A stretch of 18,248 nt of DNA from Gammaproteobacteria bacterium (GTDB taxonomy: Bacteria > Pseudomonadota > Gammaproteobacteria > Chromatiales > Chromatiaceae). The notes under the pieces are model-generated. The model was not told where the DNA came from, searched no databases, and worked only from the letters and a program-made list of their open reading frames with translations. Made by a program: the position numbers and the translations under genes. The stretch covers positions 1 through 18,248 of the forward strand of contig JAUXDV010000008.1 of assembly GCA_030620735.1 (NCBI GenBank). The letters run 5' to 3'. Shown in pieces: positions 6,588-13,456 of the stretch; within the stretch, counting starts at the first letter, position 1; each line of letters starts with the position of its first letter.

Positions 6588-7754
6588 ATGACTGGTCTAC
6601 CTATTTCCCGGAAATGCTTCCGGCTGTTGGCGGTTGCACTGCTGTTGGTCGTGCAGTCGCTGTATGCCGGGAGTGTCACGGCGACTCAACCTTCTACGTC
6701 ATCACAAGCGGCCTCAGAGCCTGAGTCTGCCGCTGAAAATGGAAAGAGTCAACCGCCTCCAGTTGCTGAGATTGCTCCGATCAGTGTTCCGGTGAGTGAT
6801 GCAGTGAAGCAAGCTGCACTTCTTATGCGCCCCTCCGGAGCAACCCTGGATCAGGTCGTTGCGGCAATGGTGCTCTTGAATCCGGCTGAATTTGAACATG
6901 GAGACTTGCGGCATGTCACATTTTCCCGCCCTCTGAATGTTCCCTCCACGCAGGAGATCCTGCGTGAAGACCCCGATGGACTGGCGCTGTTGTTGCTGCA
7001 GCTTGATATTGTTTCTGCAGTTTCTCCCCTGGGCGGATTCAATGATAGTGCTTCATCACAGCAGGCGGTAGTCATGCAGCAGAAGGCAGCTGCTGGCATT
7101 AAGCAGGAGGAGACGGCAGAGCCTCAGGCTCCATCTGCTGAAGACGCCCTGATTTTCAGCAGCACTGTTTGGATTTGGGTGAGCGCCGCACTGCTGCTGA
7201 TCTCCCTGCTGTGGCTGTTGTTCCACTTTGGAGGGCGCAGACGCCGCCAGCCCCTCTCTACAAGCAGCAATGTGCCGGGCGCTGAAGAGGGCAGTACTCT
7301 GCAGTCAATGCAGGATGATCAGCGCATGCAGCAGTTGTACAACCTGCCTGATGATTATCTCAACTATGATGATGTCGAGGTGCTGCTTACACGGCTGGCC
7401 GGAGATTTCCCCGATACATCACGACATGTGCTTCAGTTGATGCATTTTTTTCGCATGCGGCAGAACCGGGAGGGCTTTCAGAGGCAGCATCAAAATTTGC
7501 TCGAAAGCGGCTTTTATCAGCGCCATGCGGAGATGTGGAGCGTCATCAATCAAGATGCCGCCGAGCTGGGACTGGAACTGAATGCATCGCCTGCAGAGAG
7601 GGAATCCGTTGTTTCTGAAGAGAGGATGCAGCAGTTGCAGGAGAGAGTGGAGAGGGCGGAAAATGCCACAAGAGCCGCTGAAAAACGGGCATCTAAAGCA
7701 GAATTGAGGCTCAAGAAGATGCAGCTGCAGCTGGATTTTGGTGAGAATGAATAA
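6588..7754 (+). CDS. Short FimV-like membrane protein with LysM-like and coiled-coil parts
   Basis: This 388-residue protein has a signal peptide (residues 1 to about 27, ending SLYAG) and a Ser/Pro-rich linker. A LysM-like segment (about 86-118: GATLDQVVAAMVLLNPAEFEHGDLRHV) resembles the FimV N-terminal motif, in which a hydrophobic helix is followed by NP-x-AF and a GNINRLKAG-like turn. A membrane helix (193-213) and a basic stop (GGRRRRQ) follow. The cytoplasmic part (about 260-330) has paired helices like the FimV repeats (VLQLMHFFRMRQNREGFQ), and the end (341-380) is a coiled coil. FimV links peptidoglycan to polar type IV pili and secretion, but is usually far longer and lies near truA. 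This is therefore a FimV-domain relative, not a proven orthologue. No ribosome binding site is visible; its stop overlaps the prmB start (TAATG). Confidence 0.7.
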   Translation: MTGLPISRKCFRLLAVALLLVVQSLYAGSVTATQPSTSSQAASEPESAAENGKSQPPPVAEIAPISVPVSDAVKQAALLMRPSGATLDQVVAAMVLLNPAEFEHGDLRHVTFSRPLNVPSTQEILREDPDGLALLLLQLDIVSAVSPLGGFNDSASSQQAVVMQQKAAAGIKQEETAEPQAPSAEDALIFSSTVWIWVSAALLLISLLWLLFHFGGRRRRQPLSTSSNVPGAEEGSTLQSMQDDQRMQQLYNLPDDYLNYDDVEVLLTRLAGDFPDTSRHVLQLMHFFRMRQNREGFQRQHQNLLESGFYQRHAEMWSVINQDAAELGLELNASPAERESVVSEERMQQLQERVERAENATRAAEKRASKAELRLKKMQLQLDFGENE

Positions 7755-8671
7755 TGATGAATGATGATGACAGCCTGACAACACTGCGCGACCTTGTGCG
7801 CCGCGGCGCCAGCATGTTCAACGAGGCGGAACTCTTTTTTGGTCATGGGACAGACAATGCCCTGGACGAGGCACTGCAGCTGGTGCTGCATGCGCTCCAC
7901 CTGGATCACACTCTGCCGCAAAGTTATCTGGACGCACATCTCACCAGAGATGAAAAAATGCAGGTACTGGAGCTGTTTCAACGGCGCATTAAGGAGCGTC
8001 TTCCCGCAGCCTACCTGACCGGAAAGTCGTGGTTTTCCGGGCTGGAGTTTGATGTCAGCAGCGATGTGCTGGTTCCCAGGTCGCCCATAGCCGAGCTGAT
8101 CGGAGAGCAGTTTTCTCCCTGGCTGGAAGCCTCGTGTGTGAATGCAATTCTTGATCTCTGCAGTGGCAGCGGCTGTATTGCGATTGCCTGCGCTTATGCG
8201 TTTCCACAGGCGCAGGTGGATGCTGTCGATATCTCGGAGGCAGCGCTGAAAATTGCTCGAGTGAATGTAGACAAGCATCACCTGCATGAGCGGGTTGCTG
8301 TGATCGCCTCGGATCTGTTTGATCAGCTGTCGCCGCGACAGTATGACCTGATTGTCAGCAACCCTCCCTATGTCAGCAGTGATGAATACAGGGGGCTTCC
8401 GCCAGAGTATCAGCATGAGCCGGAGATTGGTTTGCAGGCGGGTGACGACGGCATGGATATCGTGGCGCGTATTTTACAGGATGCGGCTCCTTTCCTTGCG
8501 CCAGGTGGTATCATCATCGTCGAGGTTGGGGCGTCAGCGGATTTGCTGATGGCGCGTTTTCCGGATATTCCCTTCTTGTGGCTGGATTTCGAGAAGGGCG
8601 GTGACGGTGTATTTCTGCTGACTGCAGAACAGATTCGGGATTGCCGCGTCGGCGGAGCCTCCTCGCAATGA
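7754..8671 (+). CDS. prmB: Ribosomal protein L3 N5-glutamine methyltransferase
   Basis: PrmB methylates a glutamine of ribosomal protein L3 using S-adenosylmethionine. The 305-residue protein has a helical N-terminal domain and then a Rossmann methyltransferase fold: SAM motif ILDLCSGSGCIAIA (132-145), acidic loop VDAVDIS (155-161), and the glutamine-binding NPPY (203-206) followed by YVSSDEYRGLPPEYQHEPEIGL, which is characteristic of PrmB as opposed to PrmC. The ATG at 7754 shares one base with the upstream stop, suggesting translational coupling; a second ATG follows at once. The last ten residues (DCRVGGASSQ) and the stop are encoded inside a palindromic repeat, so the natural C-terminus was probably changed by the repeat. 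The usual neighbour aroC is absent here. Confidence 0.94.
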   Translation: MMNDDDSLTTLRDLVRRGASMFNEAELFFGHGTDNALDEALQLVLHALHLDHTLPQSYLDAHLTRDEKMQVLELFQRRIKERLPAAYLTGKSWFSGLEFDVSSDVLVPRSPIAELIGEQFSPWLEASCVNAILDLCSGSGCIAIACAYAFPQAQVDAVDISEAALKIARVNVDKHHLHERVAVIASDLFDQLSPRQYDLIVSNPPYVSSDEYRGLPPEYQHEPEIGLQAGDDGMDIVARILQDAAPFLAPGGIIIVEVGASADLLMARFPDIPFLWLDFEKGGDGVFLLTAEQIRDCRVGGASSQ

Positions 8672-8708
8672 CAAAAGAGGCCGTCATTGCGAGCGCAGCG
8701 TGGCAATC
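8639..8708. repeat. Dispersed palindromic repeat, copy 2, overlapping the prmB 3' end
   Basis: GATTGCC (8639-8645) pairs with GGCAATC (8702-8708). The inner CGCAATGAC (about 8664-8672) pairs with GTCATTGCG. The left half is read in frame as the end of prmB and provides its TGA stop (8669-8671). Confidence 0.9.
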
Positions 8709-8723
8709 GCCTCCTAATCAATC

Positions 8724-8787
8724 GTGGTCAGAAGACCACTCCTACGCCTTGGGTCAGCAATTGTTGTGGGAGCGGTCATCTGACCGC
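8724..8787. repeat. Inverted pair of REP-like elements (second repeat family)
   Basis: Positions 8724-8745 and 8766-8787 are inverted copies, 18 of 22 bases alike. Each holds its own hairpin: GTGGTC-AGAA-GACCAC (8724-8739) and GCGGTC-ATCT-GACCGC (8772-8787). The right copy reads GTGGGAGCGG...GACCGCGAA, close to the REP elements well known in Pseudomonas. The paired layout is BIME-like. A T6 run lies some 12 bases after the right hairpin. Confidence 0.8.
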
Positions 8788-8802
8788 GAAATGCACGGTT
8801 TT

Positions 8803-8832
8803 TTGAGATATTAAGAAATAACACGTTATCAT
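8803..8832 (+). promoter_or_regulatory. Probable sigma-70 promoter for the unknown gene and hemN
   Basis: TTGAGA (8803-8808) and TATCAT (8827-8832) are spaced by 18 bases, each with one mismatch to consensus. The predicted start lies about 10 bases before the ATG at 8850, just ahead of a GAGA ribosome binding site. Confidence 0.5.
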
Positions 8833-8849
8833 TATAGAGATCATTGAAC

Positions 8850-9170
8850 ATGGTATTACGCCGGGCAAAAAGTGTAGAAGAGTATATTGAGTGGGTCAAG
8901 AATGCGCGCTTTGAGGTGCAGGATCTGAGAGAGTGTGTCATGTTCGAGGCTGAAGAGATGCCGCGTTTCCCCATCTTTCTGGAGCCGCTGGAGCTCAGTA
9001 TCAACAAGCTTTACCAGGATATGTGTGATGGCGTTTATCAATTTGGCAGGGAGGATCTCCCCTACATGGAAGTGGTGCATAAGTTTGGAGACACCATCCC
9101 GTTTCATCTGTTGCTAAAACAGATCAATGAGACGCATCGAAAAGGGCTGGAGATTGACGAAGATGAGTGA
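8850..9170 (+). CDS. Unrecognised small soluble protein, coupled to hemN
   Basis: I do not recognise this family. From the ATG at 8850 (GAGA at 8837-8840) the protein has 106 residues; a TTG six bases earlier is a less likely start. It is acidic and probably helical, with no signal peptide, membrane helix or metal-binding cluster. Visible features are a basic N-terminus (MVLRRAKSVEEYIEWV), a central Glu/Pro-rich stretch (MFEAEEMPRFPIFLEPLELS), one cysteine and an acidic end (LEIDEDE). Its stop overlaps the hemN start by 8 bases, so the two are translated together. Sensible codon use, a ribosome binding site and the coupling argue that it is a real gene. A link to haem or Fe-S metabolism is suggested only by position. 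Confidence 0.7.
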   Translation: MVLRRAKSVEEYIEWVKNARFEVQDLRECVMFEAEEMPRFPIFLEPLELSINKLYQDMCDGVYQFGREDLPYMEVVHKFGDTIPFHLLLKQINETHRKGLEIDEDE

Positions 9171-10557
9171 TGTTTCACAACAGCGGTTGGTATTTGATCT
9201 CGATCTGATCAAAAAGTACGACCAGAGCGGCCCGCGCTATACCTCCTACCCGACAGCGGTTAAATTCAGTGAAGCCTTTGGCGAAGCGCAATACAGGGAG
9301 GTGGCCAGGGAGTCGAACAGCAGCGATAATCCGCTGTCGCTCTATTTCCACATTCCCTTTTGCGACACCATCTGTTTCTATTGCGCCTGCAATAAAATCG
9401 CCACCAAGGATAGAAGCAAGGCGGCGGAGTATTTGCAGCGTGTGAAAAAGGAGCTTGCCATGCAGGGAGAGCTTTTTGATAACAGCCGCCAGGTCGAGCA
9501 GTTGCACTGGGGTGGAGGCACGCCGACTTTTCTCAGCGGTGCCGAGATGCGTGAGTTGATGCAGGCAACGGCGGAGGCTTTTCAGTTAGTGGATGATGAC
9601 CGGGGTGAATACTCCATCGAAATCGACCCTCGCGAGGCCGATGCCGACACCGTCAAGCTGCTGCGTGAGATTGGCTTCAACCGCATGAGTCTGGGTGTGC
9701 AGGATTATGATCCGAAAGTTCAGCAGGCGGTCAATCGCCTGCAGTCCCGCGAGATCACGGAGAATGTGCTCAACGCGGCGCGCGACGAGGGGTTTCGCTC
9801 GGTCAGTGTCGACCTGATCTATGGATTGCCGCAGCAGACAGTGGAGGGCTTCCGCGCCACCCTGGATGCCATACTCGAAGCGCAGCCGGATCGACTCTCC
9901 ATCTTCAACTATGCCCATCTACCCGAACTGTTCAAACCGCAGCGCCGCATTCATGTTGACGAGTTGCCTGAAGCCTCTGAAAAACTGGATATTCTGCAGA
10001 TGACCGCAGAGAAGCTGGAGCAGGCCGGTTATCTCTTTATCGGCATGGATCATTTCGCCCGCCCCGACGATGAACTGGCGGTGGCGCAGCGCGAGGGGAC
10101 GCTGTACCGCAATTTTCAGGGCTACTCCACCCACAGTCACTGTGACTTGATTGGCATCGGCGTTACCTCGATCGGTATGGTTGGAGCCAGCTATTCGCAG
10201 AATCTGCGCACTCTGGACGACTACTACGCCGCAATCGACAGCGGCCATCTGCCGGTGCACCGGGGGCTTGAACTGAACCGGGATGACCTCATCCGCCGTG
10301 ATGTCATCACCCGCCTGATCTGCCATTTCCGACTCGATTTTTCATCTCTCTCAAGCCGATGGGAGATCGATTTCAAAGACTATTTTGCACAGGAACTTGA
10401 ACGGCTGCAGCAGATGCAGTCAGATGGACTGCTTGCGATCAGCGATCAGGGTATCAGCGTGGAACCCAAGGGGCGCTTCCTGATCCGCAATATCTGCATG
10501 GTCTTCGATGCCTATCTGAATCCCCGGGGGGAGCAGCGCTTCTCAAAAGTGATATGA
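9163..10557 (+). CDS. hemN: Oxygen-independent coproporphyrinogen III oxidase
   Basis: HemN decarboxylates coproporphyrinogen III to protoporphyrinogen IX without oxygen. Its product is the substrate of HemJ, also in this window. Starting at 9163 (GGAG at 9149-9152) it has 464 residues, near the 457 of E. coli HemN; an in-frame upstream start at 9127 would sit well inside the previous gene. The radical SAM motif is Cys67-x3-Cys71-x2-Cys74 with Cys76 beside it (HIPFCDTICFYCACNK), the full HemN signature, so it is unlikely to be the HemW haem chaperone. The SAM-binding GGGTPT is at 117-122, and the GRFLIRNICMVFD end is also typical. The enzyme needs a [4Fe-4S] cluster. Its stop codon directly abuts a palindromic repeat. 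Confidence 0.96.
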   Translation: MSDVSQQRLVFDLDLIKKYDQSGPRYTSYPTAVKFSEAFGEAQYREVARESNSSDNPLSLYFHIPFCDTICFYCACNKIATKDRSKAAEYLQRVKKELAMQGELFDNSRQVEQLHWGGGTPTFLSGAEMRELMQATAEAFQLVDDDRGEYSIEIDPREADADTVKLLREIGFNRMSLGVQDYDPKVQQAVNRLQSREITENVLNAARDEGFRSVSVDLIYGLPQQTVEGFRATLDAILEAQPDRLSIFNYAHLPELFKPQRRIHVDELPEASEKLDILQMTAEKLEQAGYLFIGMDHFARPDDELAVAQREGTLYRNFQGYSTHSHCDLIGIGVTSIGMVGASYSQNLRTLDDYYAAIDSGHLPVHRGLELNRDDLIRRDVITRLICHFRLDFSSLSSRWEIDFKDYFAQELERLQQMQSDGLLAISDQGISVEPKGRFLIRNICMVFDAYLNPRGEQRFSKVI

Positions 10558-10606
10558 GATTGCCGCGCTATGCTCGCAATGGAAATCTTTCTTCAGTTGC
10601 CGCGAG
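10557..10606. repeat. Dispersed palindromic repeat, copy 3 (partial, rearranged)
   Basis: AGATTGCCGCG followed by CTCGCAATG (10557-10582) is one half-unit, starting on the last base of the hemN stop codon. A second fragment GTTGCCGCG (about 10597-10605) lies in the same direction shortly after and overlaps the end of the small membrane-protein gene on the other strand. The complete palindrome is not present. Confidence 0.7.
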
Positions 10607-10820
10607 AGAAGCTCAGGCGAAAAAGTTTTAATCCGAGTAACAGCCAGGGTACTCCATGAAGCAGCAGGTCGAAGATATCAATCGGTCTGGAGAGCGAGCC
10701 GTCGAACAGCATTCCCAGTTTCTCCACGATATGCGGTTGCGGGGAGAAGGGCGCGAGTCCAAGTGTAAGCGCGACGAGGAGAAGCGCTGTTAGCGGAAGC
10801 TTGTCTATCAGTTTCATCAT
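10593..10820 (-). CDS. Small two-helix inner-membrane protein
   Basis: This 75-residue protein has two hydrophobic segments, about residues 8-26 (LPLTALLLVALTLGLAPF) and 50-68 (FDLLLHGVPWLLLGLKLF). They are joined by a loop with conserved-looking PQPHIVEKLGMLFDGSLSRPIDIFDLL. I recall similar 65-75-residue proteins in gammaproteobacteria, sometimes labelled RND transporter although far too short to be one, so no function is assigned. Two adjacent ATGs (10820, 10817) are possible and neither has a clear ribosome binding site. The last residues (SRGN) and the stop fall in a repeat fragment, so the C-terminus may have been altered. It is convergent with hemN. Confidence 0.7.
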   Translation of the reverse strand: MMKLIDKLPLTALLLVALTLGLAPFSPQPHIVEKLGMLFDGSLSRPIDIFDLLLHGVPWLLLGLKLFRLSFSRGN

Positions 10821-10853
10821 TTCAAGGCATCATACCTGACAACTACCGAAAGT

Positions 10854-10895
10854 GTCATTGTGAGTGAGGGGTGAGATTGCCACAGCGCGGCAATT
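10854..10895. repeat. Dispersed palindromic repeat, copy 4 (degenerate)
   Basis: GTCATTGTGAG (10854-10864) and AGATTGCC...GCGGCAAT (10874-10894) are recognisable. The inner ATTGCC/GGCAAT arms still pair, but the spacing is shortened. It lies upstream of the small membrane-protein gene and of tRNA-Leu. Confidence 0.6.
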
Positions 10896-10926
10896 TTATC
10901 TCAGCGAGAACGAATAAAACCAGCTA

Positions 10927-10955
10927 TTTCCTCACGACGCTATTCCCGTTATAAT
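10927..10955 (+). promoter_or_regulatory. Probable promoter for tRNA-Leu
   Basis: A perfect -10 TATAAT (10950-10955) lies 10 bases before the tRNA, with a poor -35 (TTTCCT, 17-base spacing). The following CGCCTG is GC-rich, like the discriminators of growth-rate-controlled stable RNA promoters. Confidence 0.55.
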
Positions 10956-10965
10956 CGCCTGTCGT

Positions 10966-11050
<85 letters not shown>

Positions 11051-11157
11051 TTGATTATTAGAAGACGGCCTATTTTCTCCGGAAACTGTGGCTGTCATAT
11101 AACGATACTTAGGATGTGCTGAGCCTGCGAAGCTTCCGCGTCCTGCTCATGCCCTCA

Positions 11158-11215
11158 CCTACTCCATGTAGGCGAAGCGCATCATTTAAATAAAGAGGCA
11201 GCGAGGCTGCCGGAG
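11158..11215 (+). promoter_or_regulatory. Structured leader of tig
   Basis: Two perfect short hairpins precede the start codon: CCTAC-TCCAT-GTAGG (11158-11172) and GGCAGC-GAG-GCTGCC (11197-11211). The second stem ends exactly where the ribosome binding site GGAG (11212-11215) begins. The rest of the 11051-11223 gap shows no gene and no strong promoter; a poor TATAAC -10 is at 11098. Confidence 0.4.
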
Positions 11216-11223
11216 AGAGATGC

Positions 11224-12519
11224 ATGCAAGTTTCAGTGGAAACACTTGAAGGATTAAAGCGCCGTATGACGGTGGAACTGCCTGTTGAGCAGGTGAATGA
11301 AATTGTCGACAACAGGCTGCGTTCAATGGCCCGTGAGGTGCGTCTGGATGGTTTTCGTCCGGGGAAAGTTCCGTTCAAGGTTGTCAAGCAGCGTTTTGGC
11401 GCGCATGCACGGCAGGAGGCTTATGGTGAGCTGATTCAAAAGAGCTATTATGAAGCGCTGGGCGAGCAAAAGCTGCATGCCGTTGGCGACCCTGCTATCG
11501 ATATCAAGGAAGAGAAGGATGCTTTTATCTATGTCGCTGAATTTGAAGTGGTTCCGGAACTGACTATCTCGGATCTTGGCGACGCAGGATTGGAGCGTCC
11601 GGTTGCGGAACTTCTCGACAACGATGTTGACGGTATGATCGAAAAGCTGCGTCAGCAGCGTGTCACCTGGAACAAGGTGGAGCGTGCGGCGCAGGATGGC
11701 GATCAGCTGATGATCAGCTTCATCGGCAAGATTGACGATGAGGCTTTTGAGGGTGGCTCAGCCGTGAAGGTTCCGCTGGTAATGGGTTCAGGCAGCATGA
11801 TCGATGGCTTTGAACAGGGTCTGCTGGGCGCTTCCGAAGGTGATGAACGCAGTGTGGAGACGACTTTTCCTGACGATTACCAGGCGCAGCATCTTGCCGG
11901 AAAAGCAGCGGTCTTTGAGATCACTGTCAACGAGGTGGCTGAGCCGGTATTGCCTGAAGTCGACGAGGAGTTTGCAAAAGCGATGGGCGTTGAAGATGGC
12001 TCGGTTGAGCTGTTCAAGCAGGAGATTCGCTCCAATATGCAGCGTGAACTCGATGCGAAAATAAAGTCGAAGACCAAGGAGAGCGTCATGGAGTTGCTGC
12101 TCGAAAAGCATGAGTTTGATGTTCCGCAGGCGATTATCGATGACGAAGCAAAGCGGTTGCGTGAAGACACCCGCAAGCAGATGGAGAGCCAGGGACAGAG
12201 CAGCGCAACTTTTCAATTGCCGGTGGAGGTCTTCAAGGAGCAGGCGGAACGCCGCGTCAAACTGGGAATGCTGACTACAAAAATTATCTCCGATCAGAAA
12301 ATTGAAGTGGATGAGGAGCGTCTGCGTGAAATGATCGAGGAGTTTTCCGCCTCCTACGAATCCCCTCAGGAGATGATCGACTGGTACTATGAAGATGCCG
12401 GGCGCATCGACCCTGTCAGGCATGTTGTTCTTGAAGACCAGGTTGTTGACTGGGTATTGAGCCAGGTAAAGGTTGAAGAGAAGCAGCATACATTTTATGA
12501 ACTGACTGAACCAAAATGA
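11224..12519 (+). CDS. tig: Trigger factor, ribosome-bound chaperone and peptidyl-prolyl isomerase
   Basis: Trigger factor binds ribosomal protein L23 at the tunnel exit and shields new chains. The 431 residues match E. coli (432). The ribosome-binding signature is present as GFRPGKVPFKVVKQRFG (about 43-59). The FKBP-type domain spans about 155-245 (QDGDQLMISFIGKIDDEAFEGG, GSGSMIDGFEQGLLG), and the rest is the long helical chaperone body. The ATG at 11224 follows GGAG at 8 bases. Its stop overlaps the first possible clpP start (ATGA), the standard tig-clpP arrangement. No defects are seen. Confidence 0.98.
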   Translation: MQVSVETLEGLKRRMTVELPVEQVNEIVDNRLRSMAREVRLDGFRPGKVPFKVVKQRFGAHARQEAYGELIQKSYYEALGEQKLHAVGDPAIDIKEEKDAFIYVAEFEVVPELTISDLGDAGLERPVAELLDNDVDGMIEKLRQQRVTWNKVERAAQDGDQLMISFIGKIDDEAFEGGSAVKVPLVMGSGSMIDGFEQGLLGASEGDERSVETTFPDDYQAQHLAGKAAVFEITVNEVAEPVLPEVDEEFAKAMGVEDGSVELFKQEIRSNMQRELDAKIKSKTKESVMELLLEKHEFDVPQAIIDDEAKRLREDTRKQMESQGQSSATFQLPVEVFKEQAERRVKLGMLTTKIISDQKIEVDEERLREMIEEFSASYESPQEMIDWYYEDAGRIDPVRHVVLEDQVVDWVLSQVKVEEKQHTFYELTEPK

Positions 12520-12536
12520 ACCCGACAGGAATAATC

Positions 12537-13178
12537 ATGCAGGACGATCTATCGGCTGATAACCTCTCTCTCTCTCCGCGCAGCCAGGGTTTGATCCCTA
12601 TGGTTGTCGAACAGTCTGCCCGCGGTGAACGCGCCTATGACATCTATTCACGTCTGCTCAAGGAGCGGGTGATCTTCATTGTCGGCGCGATAGAAGATCA
12701 CATGGCAAACGTGATTGTTGCGCAACTGCTGTTCCTGGAGTCTGAAAATCCGGACAAGGATATCCATCTCTATATCAATTCACCCGGAGGTTCGGTAACA
12801 GCCGGTCTGGCCATCTATGACACCATGCAATTTGTCCGCCCCCATGTCAGCACCATGTGCATCGGTCAGGCGGCGAGCATGGGTGCGCTGTTGCTGGCTG
12901 CCGGAGAGCATGGCAAGCGCTACTCTCTGCCGCACTCCCGCACCATGATTCACCAGCCGCTGGGCGGCTTCCAGGGACAGGCGACTGATATCGAGATCCA
13001 CGCGCGCGAGATACTGGCGGTGCGTGAAAGACTCAATGGCATCCTCGCAAAACATACCGGTCAGTCACTGGAGAAAATCGCAGATGATACAGAGCGCGAT
13101 AATTTCATGAGCGCCGAGGAGTCTGTAGAATATGGTTTGATCGACAAGGTGCTTGATCAGCGTACTGGAAAGGGTTGA
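12537..13178 (+). CDS. clpP: ATP-dependent Clp protease, proteolytic subunit
   Basis: ClpP forms the two-ring, 14-subunit serine protease chamber served by ClpX and ClpA. Counting from the ATG at 12516, the triad is Ser121 (GQAASMGA), His146 (TMIHQPLGG) and Asp195 (DTERDNFMSA), with the same spacing as E. coli S111/H136/D185. Two starts are possible: 12516, which overlaps the tig stop as ATGA, and 12537, which has AGGA (12527-12530) 6 bases ahead and is preferred here, giving 213 residues. The first residues form a propeptide that is normally removed by self-cleavage. The gene is followed closely by a palindromic repeat and then a terminator. Confidence 0.97.
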   Translation: MQDDLSADNLSLSPRSQGLIPMVVEQSARGERAYDIYSRLLKERVIFIVGAIEDHMANVIVAQLLFLESENPDKDIHLYINSPGGSVTAGLAIYDTMQFVRPHVSTMCIGQAASMGALLLAAGEHGKRYSLPHSRTMIHQPLGGFQGQATDIEIHAREILAVRERLNGILAKHTGQSLEKIADDTERDNFMSAEESVEYGLIDKVLDQRTGKG

Positions 13179-13184
13179 ACCTCC

Positions 13185-13269
13185 GTCATTGCGAGTTCAG
13201 CGAAGCAATCTCGTGAATACTCTTCCAGCGAGGAGATTGCCGCGGTCGCTTTGGCTCCCTCGCAATGAC
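13185..13269. repeat. Dispersed palindromic repeat, copy 5
   Basis: GTCATTGCGAG (13185-13195) with GCAATCT (13205-13211), and the reverse set AGATTGCCGCG (13234-13244) with CTCGCAATGAC (13259-13269), form a large inverted repeat. It starts 6 bases after the clpP stop. The two half-units point the opposite way from copy 1. Confidence 0.9.
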
Positions 13270-13315
13270 GATATTCGCGCGGTCTTATTGAAACTATCCC
13301 TGTTTGAACATTAAA

Positions 13316-13340
13316 TGCCCGCCTGATGCGGGTATTTTTG
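13316..13340 (+). terminator. Intrinsic terminator after clpP
   Basis: CCCGC (13318-13322) pairs with GCGGG (13328-13332) around a 5-base loop, followed by TATTTTT. It separates tig-clpP from clpX, although readthrough is possible with a 5-bp stem. Confidence 0.75.
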
Positions 13341-13343
13341 TTG

Positions 13344-13352
13344 TGATATAAT
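13344..13352 (+). promoter_or_regulatory. Extended -10 promoter candidate for clpX
   Basis: TGATATAAT fits the extended -10 pattern TGnTATAAT exactly. It lies just after the clpP terminator and about 105 bases before the clpX ATG. No good -35 is present, as is usual for this promoter class. Confidence 0.5.
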
Positions 13353-13389
13353 TTCATGAAACCCGCATATCTAACGCGGTAGCATCTGC

Positions 13390-13417
13390 TTGCCAATTTT
13401 TCATAATTGGATATGAT
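13390..13417 (+). promoter_or_regulatory. Sigma-70 promoter candidate for clpX
   Basis: TTGCCA (13390-13395) and TATGAT (13412-13417) are spaced by 16 bases, giving a start about 33 bases before the clpX ATG. Confidence 0.55.
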
Positions 13418-13456
13418 GCGCAATTCAACTATTTTAATCTCTCATGGTAGAAGTGA

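Noticed and set aside
7550..8416. 288-residue minus-strand frame opposite the FimV-like gene and prmB
   Set aside because: It spans two well-supported plus-strand genes and is explained by their codon bias.
9127..9162. Longer hemN start at 9127
   Set aside because: It would overlap the preceding gene by 44 bases, while the ATG at 9163 has a good GGAG and gives the usual HemN N-terminus.
11788..12489. 233-residue minus-strand frame opposite tig
   Set aside because: Antisense to a complete trigger factor gene and without recognisable domains or a ribosome binding site.
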